Assembly (NCBI GenBank): GCA_039028315.1
Contig: JBCCIH010000058.1
Location: forward strand, 1-11,479
DNA: 11,479 nucleotides
Source: Thermodesulfobacteriota bacterium
GTDB lineage: Bacteria > Desulfobacterota_D > UBA1144 > Nemesobacterales > UBA2774
Reading direction: 5' to 3'
The notes below the pieces were generated by a model. The model had not been told where the DNA came from and made no database searches. It saw nothing but the letters and a program-made list of their open reading frames with translations. How positions within the stretch are numbered: position 1 is the stretch's first letter; each line of letters opens with the position of its first letter. This document shows, in pieces, positions 6,045 to 11,479 of this stretch. Position numbers and translations under genes: made by a program.

Positions 6045-7079
6045 ATGGATCCTGTTAGTCAGGGGCTGGTCGGATCAGTACTGCCCCAAAGCGCTTCTAA
6101 CAAAAAAGAGATTAGATTAGCTGCCATCATCGGTCTTCTGGCCGGCTTACTTGCTGACATCGATGTCGTCATACGTTCCTCAACTGATCCTCTATTGTTT
6201 ATAGAGTATCACCGTCAATTCACTCACTCACTTATATTTATTCCGATCGGGGGATTAATTGCAGCAGGGTTCTGCTGGCTTTTATTCAGAAAAAAACTCG
6301 GCTTCTGGAAGATATATTTCTACACATTTTTGGGCTACGCTACACACTGTTTTTTAGATGCTTGCACTAATTATGGAACAGAGCTACTTTGGCCATTCTC
6401 AAATGAAAGAATCGCTTGGAACATAATCTCTATTATTGACCCTGTATTTACGATTACGCTTCTTATATTACTGATTATCGCATTTATAAAAAAATCTCCC
6501 CTAGTTGCAAGAATTGCTTTGATATTTGCTGTTAGCTATCTGCTCATAGGCCTATACCAAAGAGAAAGGGCAGCAGATGAGCTCATGGAACTTGCTAAGG
6601 GCAGAGGGCACAGTATCGAGAAGAAGTTGGTTCATCCATCTATTGGAAATCTCTTAGTATGGCGCGCAATATATGAATCAGAGGGCAGATATTATGTGGA
6701 TGCGATCAGAGTGGCTCCGTTTTCAGAGACAAAAATATATGAAGGTAGCTCAATTCCTAAATTTGATGAATCCAAGCTAGAAGATTTGGATCAAGATTCA
6801 GTTCTACGAAATGATTTTAGGAGATTTAGGAATTTTGCTATGGACTATCTTGCAGTACATCCTGACTATCCAGATATCATTGGAGATATAAGAATGGGTA
6901 TTCTACCAAACAGCACTCTTCCGCTGTGGGGTCTGGAATTTAATCCTGATAATAAAGACAACCACGCATCGATGGTTAACTATGAACGCACAGTTGATAA
7001 CAAGAAGTTGCAAACGTTTTTTTCCATGCTGCTCGGGCGTAACCCTCAATTAAATAGCAAAGACGAGAGTATTGAATAA
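6045..7079 (+). CDS. YdjM/YfhP-type membrane-bound metal-dependent hydrolase (DUF457)
   Basis: The 344-residue protein starts with a membrane half of the DUF457/YdjM (COG1988) family. MDPVSQGLVGSVLPQ opens it, then LLADIDV (35-41; D38, D40), EYHRQFTHSL (54-63; H56, H61), YATHCFLDACTNYGTELLWPFS (98-119; H101, D105) and a helix starting at WNIISIIDP (125-133). About five hydrophobic segments lie at 25-43, 62-81, 89-106, 127-148 and 153-171. The conserved His/Asp residues are those thought to bind metal; no substrate is known, and homologues are called hydrolases on structural resemblance. Residues 172-344 form a soluble, charged C-terminal part; total length is like B. subtilis YfhP, as I recall. 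AGAAGGA (6032-6038) lies six bases before ATG. It sits 52 bases after the SDR and may be the last gene of that transcript. Confidence 0.87.
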   Translation: MDPVSQGLVGSVLPQSASNKKEIRLAAIIGLLAGLLADIDVVIRSSTDPLLFIEYHRQFTHSLIFIPIGGLIAAGFCWLLFRKKLGFWKIYFYTFLGYATHCFLDACTNYGTELLWPFSNERIAWNIISIIDPVFTITLLILLIIAFIKKSPLVARIALIFAVSYLLIGLYQRERAADELMELAKGRGHSIEKKLVHPSIGNLLVWRAIYESEGRYYVDAIRVAPFSETKIYEGSSIPKFDESKLEDLDQDSVLRNDFRRFRNFAMDYLAVHPDYPDIIGDIRMGILPNSTLPLWGLEFNPDNKDNHASMVNYERTVDNKKLQTFFSMLLGRNPQLNSKDESIE

Positions 7080-7105
7080 AATTTTGTATAGTATTACCAT
7101 TTGAA

Positions 7106-7161
7106 GCAATGCACGAGCGGTACGTATCTATTAGAGGGCGGTAGGAATAGTCATTGCATTG
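7106..7161. repeat. long-loop inverted repeat in intergenic region
   Basis: CAATGCA (7107-7113) is matched by TGCATTG (7155-7161); alternatively GCAATG (7106-7111) pairs with CATTGC (7152-7157). The loop is about 40 bases. A short T run (ATTTTTA) follows, so it might end the upstream transcript, but the loop is too long for a typical intrinsic terminator. It occupies the 199-base gap 7080-7278, the longest in the window; no ORF with a ribosome binding site is seen there. Confidence 0.25.
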
Positions 7162-7188
7162 ATTTTTACTTAGTTCTAATTTAATAAT
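7159..7188 (+). promoter_or_regulatory. putative promoter of the flavodoxin-like gene
   Basis: TTGATT (7159-7164) and AATAAT (7183-7188) are 18 bases apart (four of six and five of six to consensus). Transcription would start near 7195, leaving a leader of about 85 bases that holds the hairpin at 7233-7264. The region is AT-rich, so chance matches are common. Confidence 0.3.
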
Positions 7189-7232
7189 TTAGCTGTAACT
7201 TTTTTATATCTGTCTTATCTAATTAAATAAAG

Positions 7233-7264
7233 GTGGCTGATTTAACTAGACTGTCCCTAGCCAC
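7233..7264 (+). promoter_or_regulatory. leader hairpin directly before the ribosome binding site
   Basis: GTGGCT (7233-7238) and AGCCAC (7259-7264) form a perfect 6-bp GC-rich stem around a 20-base loop that contains two CTAG tetramers. The stem ends at the base before the strong SD AAAGGAGG (7265-7272) of the flavodoxin-like gene. In an AT-rich gap this is the clearest structured element. It could act on translation or mRNA stability, or be a protein-binding site; I do not recognise it as a known riboswitch. Confidence 0.35.
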
Positions 7265-7278
7265 AAAGGAGGATTATT

Positions 7279-8025
7279 ATGGAATTAAACGAGAAACAGC
7301 TTCACATGTGTGAGACCAGCACATGGGATTTTTCCGATCTAAAAGCATTAATATTAAACTGCACGCTCAAGAAATCACCTGAGAAGTCACACACAGAGGG
7401 GCTAATAACAATCTCCAAGACCATCATGGAGAAAAATGGCATCTCTGTAGATCTGCTTCGTCCTGTGGACTATGATATTGCAACCGGCGTCTATCCAGAT
7501 ATGACTGAGCACGGATGGGACAAAGACGACTGGCCGGAGATTTACAAAAAGGTTGAAGCAGCTCACATTTTAATCATAGGCTCTTCTATCTGGCTAGGCG
7601 AGAAAACATCTATTGCCACTCAAGTCATAGAGAGGCTATATGCCAATTCGCATTTACTAAATGAAAACGGTCAGTATGCGGATTACGGTAAAGTAGGTGG
7701 ATGTCTTATTACTGGAAATGAAGATGGCGCTAAACACTGCGCTATGAATATTCTTTATTCCCTTCAGCACCTAGGGTACGTGATACCTCCTCAAGCTGAT
7801 GCAGCGTGGCTTGGAGAAGCTGGCCCGGGGCCTTCTTATCTTGACCCTGGCTCAGGCGGACCTGAGAATGATTTCACAAATAGAAACACCACTTTCATGA
7901 CTTGGAACCTAATGCACCTGGCTAAAATGATTAAAGATGCAGGAGGAATACCGGCACACGGTAATCAACGCTCTGAGTGGGATGCTGGATGCAGATTTGA
8001 TTATGAAAACCCTGAGCATAGGTAA
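7279..8025 (+). CDS. flavodoxin-fold protein (NADPH-dependent FMN reductase-like)
   Basis: The 248-residue protein has a flavodoxin-like alpha/beta fold. After a 21-residue N-terminal extension, the first strand LKALILNC (21-28) leads into the FMN-phosphate loop TLKKSPEKSHTEG (29-41). The strand HILIIGSSIWLGEKTS (96-111) gives the second FMN contact, and GGCLITGNEDGAKHC (140-154) the third. The family reduces FMN or quinones, azo- or nitro-compounds with NAD(P)H; the substrate is unknown. The acidic, glycine/proline-rich part 180-205 and the tail to 248 lengthen it compared with a plain flavodoxin (about 150-180 residues). AAAGGAGG (7265-7272) lies six bases before ATG. It is separated from its neighbours by 199 and 96 bases and may be its own transcript. 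Confidence 0.85.
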   Translation: MELNEKQLHMCETSTWDFSDLKALILNCTLKKSPEKSHTEGLITISKTIMEKNGISVDLLRPVDYDIATGVYPDMTEHGWDKDDWPEIYKKVEAAHILIIGSSIWLGEKTSIATQVIERLYANSHLLNENGQYADYGKVGGCLITGNEDGAKHCAMNILYSLQHLGYVIPPQADAAWLGEAGPGPSYLDPGSGGPENDFTNRNTTFMTWNLMHLAKMIKDAGGIPAHGNQRSEWDAGCRFDYENPEHR

Positions 8026-8050
8026 CTCTCGGTTTTGGTAGTCTTCTTGT

Positions 8051-8077
8051 TTGATTTCCTCACTTATTATTTATAAT
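8051..8077 (+). promoter_or_regulatory. putative promoter of the carboxylesterase gene
   Basis: A perfect TATAAT at 8072-8077 lies 15 bases after TTGATT (8051-8056). A second perfect TATAAT at 8089-8094 has no matching -35. Both lie in the 96-base gap ahead of the esterase gene. The short spacing and AT-richness limit confidence. Confidence 0.35.
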
Positions 8078-8121
8078 TATGTCGAATATATAATTCAATA
8101 AGGTTGAGGGAGAACTGAAAG

Positions 8122-9855
8122 TTGAATAGGAATAGCACGTTTTATTTATTAGCATTGTTGTACTTTTTCACAAGTCCTGTGCTCTATGCTCTTAATGAAT
8201 CTAATTCTGCCGATAATCCGCAAAAGACTATAGAGCAGGAGCTTGAATCAAAACCCAAAGCCAAACCCAATTGTTCTGCTCCTGATGTGTCAATTAATCA
8301 GGGTGAGCTATGTGGTCTTAATGTAAAGACAACAAATGACAAGCAGACTTATGCCTATCTTGGAATACCTTTTGGAGAGACTACTGCTGGAGATAGTCGC
8401 TGGCGTGCACCGGTGCCGGATAGTGGCTGGCAAGGGAAACTAGAAGCAACCCAACACGGCTTGGCTTGCCCTCAGATAAATAGGTTTGTTTCTGATCTCC
8501 CTTACAGTGAGGATTGTTTAACTCTAAATGTATGGAGTCCTGATATAAATCCCGATAAACCCAAAGCCGTAGTAGTTTACATTTTAGGTGGTTCCTACCT
8601 ATATGGTTATGCCGGCAATCCAGTATATGATGGATCCTATGTTTCAGCAAATGGAGATATTGTACTTGTTACAATGAATTACAGAACCGGCTCTTTTGGT
8701 TTCCTTGCCGGTGTAAAAGATAAAGATACTGGCGAGAAAATAGATGGAAACTTTGGATTGATGGATCAAGTTCTTGCTATGAAGTGGGTTAAAGAAAACA
8801 TAGCTAAGTTTGGCGGAGATCCCAATCAGATAACTCTGCATGGAGAAAGTGCGGGAGCGGGAAGTGTAGCTATACACTTAACTGGTGAGCCTTCTACTAC
8901 AGGCTTATTCAATAATGTCATTATGCAAAGTAACCCTCTTGGAATGCCATTTAAAAGTCTGATAGAGTCAAAGCCTATAGCCCAAGAGTTCGCGAATAAA
9001 CTTAGTTGTGCGAATAACGATATTTCTTGTATGCGATCAAAGTCAGCTAAAGAGATTGTTGAGGCTCAAAATATGGCCCAAGCTGGAGTTAACTTGTTAT
9101 TGCATGGAATGAAAGATTTTCTTATTTGGGGACCTGTGATCGATAACAAAATAGTTAATGGCAATACTGTATTAGAGATATCCAAGAAGAAGAATACTAA
9201 GCCGACAGTTATAGGTACTAATGAGAATGAGGCTGTATTATTTGTAGCATTTGCAATGAATAAACTGGGACTCAATAACTTAAGTGATGCAGAATATTCA
9301 TTGGCACTTGAGGTGCTGTTTAGGAGTAACAAAGTAAAGGATAAGATTCTAAAGAAATATCCGCACCAGGGTTCAAATAATGAAAGTAGTTTGAGCGCAG
9401 TGCTCACCGACTATTTATTTACATGCCCCTCACTTTACCTCGCAGATAATTCTTCAATGAAAACTTGGGTCTATCTATTTGACCACGTGCCTTCATATAA
9501 TCTGTTTTCAATCATTGGGGTTAGTGCCTGCAAAGAAGCAGTATGTCATGCAGCAGAGGTGCCTTTTGTATTCCATACAGCAGAGAATCTAGGGTATCAG
9601 TTTACAGAGCAGGAGCGAATACTCTCTCGTACAATGATAAATTATTGGACAAATTTTGTTAAAAATATAGACCCCAATGGTATCTTGCCTGAAGGTATAT
9701 TGCCACATTGGCCTAAATATAAATCCCAAGAATCAAATGTTATTTTAGTTACACCCATAGATAAGATAGTAAGCAAGCAAGATCTTCGAGCACGCTGCGA
9801 GTTTTGGAACGAAATTGGTTATGACCAACACCATTCTCTTTGGGATCTATTCTAA
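8122..9855 (+). CDS. secreted type-B carboxylesterase
   Basis: The 577-residue protein is an alpha/beta-hydrolase of the carboxylesterase type-B (para-nitrobenzyl/cholinesterase) family. A signal peptide covers about 1-23 (hydrophobic core 7-22, cleavage likely after VLYA), followed by a Lys/Pro/Glu-rich linker to about 50. YAYLGIPFGE (77-86), SEDCLTLNVW (129-138) and the nucleophile elbow GESAG (241-245, S243) are clear. The rest of the triad is probably E370 (GTNENEAVLF) and H476 (CHAAEVPFVF). The oxyanion loop reads LGGSYLYG (155-162), with Leu where most members have His (HGGG). C116 and C132 can form the usual disulfide. It hydrolyses carboxylic esters outside the cytoplasm, substrate unknown. 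The TTG start at 8122 is fixed by the signal peptide and GAGGGAG (8106-8112) nine bases upstream. The porin gene follows 63 bases later. Confidence 0.92.
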   Translation: MNRNSTFYLLALLYFFTSPVLYALNESNSADNPQKTIEQELESKPKAKPNCSAPDVSINQGELCGLNVKTTNDKQTYAYLGIPFGETTAGDSRWRAPVPDSGWQGKLEATQHGLACPQINRFVSDLPYSEDCLTLNVWSPDINPDKPKAVVVYILGGSYLYGYAGNPVYDGSYVSANGDIVLVTMNYRTGSFGFLAGVKDKDTGEKIDGNFGLMDQVLAMKWVKENIAKFGGDPNQITLHGESAGAGSVAIHLTGEPSTTGLFNNVIMQSNPLGMPFKSLIESKPIAQEFANKLSCANNDISCMRSKSAKEIVEAQNMAQAGVNLLLHGMKDFLIWGPVIDNKIVNGNTVLEISKKKNTKPTVIGTNENEAVLFVAFAMNKLGLNNLSDAEYSLALEVLFRSNKVKDKILKKYPHQGSNNESSLSAVLTDYLFTCPSLYLADNSSMKTWVYLFDHVPSYNLFSIIGVSACKEAVCHAAEVPFVFHTAENLGYQFTEQERILSRTMINYWTNFVKNIDPNGILPEGILPHWPKYKSQESNVILVTPIDKIVSKQDLRARCEFWNEIGYDQHHSLWDLF

Positions 9856-9918
9856 ATAGTTTGCAGCATTTAAATCAAAATAGTAAACTTCTCTATCCGA
9901 TTCTCTTCAGGCTCGTAT

Positions 9919-11193
9919 ATGATGGCAAAATTATTAACAATTCTAGCAATTATCGCTTTATCTTACACTTATATATCTGAAGTTTGTGCCCAGGGTGTTG
10001 AAGATCCATTTTCATACAATAGAGATCTGAAATCTGATGAGATATACGATTCTAATCGCTATATGACGGGGGATTGGGGAGGATTTAGAAGCAAGCTCTA
10101 TGAGATGGGTATAAGGCCGACTGCAATTTATTATCTTTCTGTTCTGGGTAACCCTGTAGGAGGCGAGACTAAGGGAGTACAATATGCAGGACTTCTAAAT
10201 GCATATTTGGATTTTGATCTAGAAAAGCTCATAGGAATTAAAAGGACTAAATTCATAGTTTCTGGCTCCTGGGCATCGGGAAGGAGTTTAAGTGAAGAAA
10301 ATATTGGGAACTTCTTTACCGTATCCCAAGTATTTAGCGGCAGATCTGTAAGGCTTTATCAGATGTTTTTAGAAACTGAGCTTATAGAGGACGCTATAAG
10401 AGTAGCGGTAGGGAGAATGGGGGTCGGAGATGAGTTCAGTACCTCTGAGATATTTTATAACTACGTCAATACAGCGATTAACGGTCATCCTATTAGCTTG
10501 CCTATTAATGACGAAGGATTTTTCAGTGACCCGCAGACAAGCTGGGCGGCAAGGGCTGAGCTTAAGTATAAAGATACAATATATTTAAAGGCCGGAGTCT
10601 ACAACTCAAATCCCAAAGTAGGTAGAGACAAAGCCTACGGGGTGGATTTCTCCTTTCGAAAAGGAGTAATTCTTATTGCAGAAATTGGATATCTTCACAA
10701 TCAATTTAAAACCTCTGATGGTGGAGACGGCAAATATAGCTTTGGAGGATTTTATGATACAAGGGAGTTTGAGGATCTCTCAGATGATACAAAAAAACAA
10801 GATGGTAACTACAGTTTTTATTGGATCTTAGAGCAAATGGTCTACCGTGAATCAAATACTGACGATCAGGGCCTGTCTCCTTGGACATCAATTACTATCT
10901 CCCCTGATGAAGATATAAATACTTTTCCCTTTTTTATTAACGGTGGACTATTATACAAGGGTCTTATAGACGGCAGAGACCACGACAAAGCTGCGTTTGG
11001 GTTTGCATACGGCAAAATAAGCGATCAGTTAAAGGACAAGGACTATGAATTAATGCTGGAATTAACCTATCTAATCAAGTTTAAAGAGTGGCTTGAAGTT
11101 CAGCCCGATGTACAGTGGGTGGTGCATCCAGGTGGTAGCTCAGAAATACCTAATGCTCTTGTGATCGGTGTGCAAATGGTACTAGATATATAG
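9919..11193 (+). CDS. OprB-family carbohydrate-selective porin
   Basis: The 424-residue protein is an outer-membrane porin of the OprB family. A signal peptide (about 1-24, cleavage after EVCA) is followed by the hallmark YMTGDWGGFRSKLYEMGI (48-65), GGETKGVQYAGLLNAYLDFDLEKL (81-104), SWASGRSLS (117-125) and the C-terminal ELTYLIKFKEWLEVQPDVQWVVHPGG (381-406), with alternating amphipathic strands throughout. OprB porins take up glucose and other sugars in pseudomonads; here the substrate could be an ester-derived compound (inference). It ends in VLDI, not the usual terminal aromatic. ATG 9919 or 9922 are the only starts before the signal peptide; only a weak AGG (9909-9911) precedes them, so translation may depend partly on the esterase message. 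A weak TTGCAG/TAAACT pair (9861/9884) is possible. Confidence 0.88.
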   Translation: MMAKLLTILAIIALSYTYISEVCAQGVEDPFSYNRDLKSDEIYDSNRYMTGDWGGFRSKLYEMGIRPTAIYYLSVLGNPVGGETKGVQYAGLLNAYLDFDLEKLIGIKRTKFIVSGSWASGRSLSEENIGNFFTVSQVFSGRSVRLYQMFLETELIEDAIRVAVGRMGVGDEFSTSEIFYNYVNTAINGHPISLPINDEGFFSDPQTSWAARAELKYKDTIYLKAGVYNSNPKVGRDKAYGVDFSFRKGVILIAEIGYLHNQFKTSDGGDGKYSFGGFYDTREFEDLSDDTKKQDGNYSFYWILEQMVYRESNTDDQGLSPWTSITISPDEDINTFPFFINGGLLYKGLIDGRDHDKAAFGFAYGKISDQLKDKDYELMLELTYLIKFKEWLEVQPDVQWVVHPGGSSEIPNALVIGVQMVLDI

Positions 11194-11204
11194 CTATTAA
11201 ATAG

Positions 11205-11237
11205 ATCAGCGGAGAGAGGTTTAGTCTCCCCGCCGAT
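11205..11237. terminator. bidirectional terminator-like hairpin
   Basis: A 13-bp imperfect stem (11205-11217 with 11225-11237, two A.C mismatches, 11 Watson-Crick pairs) surrounds a 7-base loop (GGTTTAG). It lies between the stops of two convergent genes, 12 bases after the porin stop and 11 from the hydrolase stop. There is no long T run on either side, so it is a terminator-like structure rather than a textbook intrinsic terminator. Confidence 0.6.
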
Positions 11238-11247
11238 AGTGGTTAAA

Positions 11248-11479
11248 TTAATTGTCTTCAGGTTGGAATATTCTTTTTAAAAATGCCTGAGTTTGTTCCC
11301 AGGACTTCTGATCTGCATCAGCGTCATACTCAAGTGGAAGATCAAATTTCTTTCCATATTCGTCTGCTGCTGGGTTTGTGAAGCTATGCTTAACTCCAGG
11401 ATATACAATTAACTCGTAGTTAGCTCCAGTGTCTTTCATAATGTTCTTAAATTTATCAAACTGCTCTTTTGGAACAAAC
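11248..11479 (-). CDS. dienelactone hydrolase family protein, C-terminal part
   Basis: The right edge of the window cuts this gene; the frame stays open from 11479 down to the TAA at 11248-11250, giving 76 residues plus a broken codon. FVPKEQFDKFKNIMKDTGANYELI leads to YPGVKHSFTNPAADEYG, the hallmark C-terminal block of dienelactone hydrolases, in which the His before SF is the catalytic histidine of the Cys-Asp-His triad. The end SWEQTQAFLKRIF is also typical. Members hydrolyse dienelactone in chlorocatechol breakdown, but many act on other esters or have unknown substrates. The nucleophile is outside the window. An internal ATG at 11439 is not the real start, as the family pattern continues upstream of it. 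Confidence 0.88.
   Translation of the reverse strand, partial: FVPKEQFDKFKNIMKDTGANYELIVYPGVKHSFTNPAADEYGKKFDLPLEYDADADQKSWEQTQAFLKRIFQPEDN

Noticed and set aside
8251..8568. 12-base direct repeat AAACCCAAAGCC at 8251-8262 and 8557-8568
   Set aside because: Both copies encode Lys-Pro-Lys-Ala in the esterase reading frame and are most likely coincidental.
9066..9407. Minus-strand 113-codon frame opposite the esterase gene
   Set aside because: It is antisense to conserved esterase sequence including E370; no ribosome binding site and Leu/Ser-rich translation.
1..11479. CRISPR array, tRNA/rRNA, insertion sequence, phage or defence system
   Set aside because: I saw no regularly spaced repeats, cloverleaf or rRNA-like sequence, transposase or integrase motifs, nor nuclease, helicase or methylase genes in the window.

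Overview
The window (11,479 bases, AT-rich, roughly 40 % G+C by eye) looks like chromosomal DNA of a Gram-negative, glutathione-using bacterium. An OprB-type outer-membrane porin and two signal-peptide proteins point to an outer membrane, and a YfcG-like glutathione transferase points to thiol/glutathione metabolism. I cannot assign a taxon from the sequence. There are no tRNA or rRNA genes, IS elements, CRISPR arrays or phage genes, and no gene-free stretch longer than about 200 bases.

Layout. Bases 1-365 are the C-terminal part of a DUF2461 protein (+). It overlaps by 14 bases the 3' end of a convergent HxlR-family regulator gene (352-708, -). From a divergent control region (709-839), with a good sigma70-type promoter and a dyad that could be the HxlR operator, a rightward run starts: NTF2-like/SnoaL-like protein, DUF5996 protein, and a three-module iron-sulfur protein (CDGSH - divergent ferredoxin - CDGSH). 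After a 132-base gap come a YfcG/nu-class glutathione transferase and, 25 bases on, a lipoamide-dehydrogenase-like flavoprotein disulfide reductase with a TTG start. A short-chain dehydrogenase follows, preceded by a dyad on its predicted promoter, and then a YdjM/YfhP-type membrane 'metal-dependent hydrolase'. After the largest gap (199 bases, two inverted repeats) come a flavodoxin-fold FMN protein, a secreted type-B carboxylesterase (TTG start) and an OprB-family porin. A 13-bp imperfect hairpin at 11205-11237 separates the porin from a convergent, truncated dienelactone hydrolase at the right edge.

How it may work together (inference). The region 352-5992 is dense in redox proteins: a single-cysteine HxlR regulator (the family includes quinone/electrophile/hypochlorite sensors), a multi-cluster Fe-S protein, a glutathione-dependent disulfide reductase, a pyridine-nucleotide disulfide oxidoreductase and an SDR, with a flavodoxin-fold protein further on. 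Together with the two small proteins of unknown role (NTF2-like and DUF5996), this could be an electrophile- or oxidant-responsive detoxification and thiol-repair module. The right-hand part (secreted esterase, substrate-selective porin, dienelactone hydrolase) looks like uptake and hydrolysis of external esters. No gene is individually new; the candidate novelty is the combination around DUF5996 and the CDGSH-ferredoxin-CDGSH protein.
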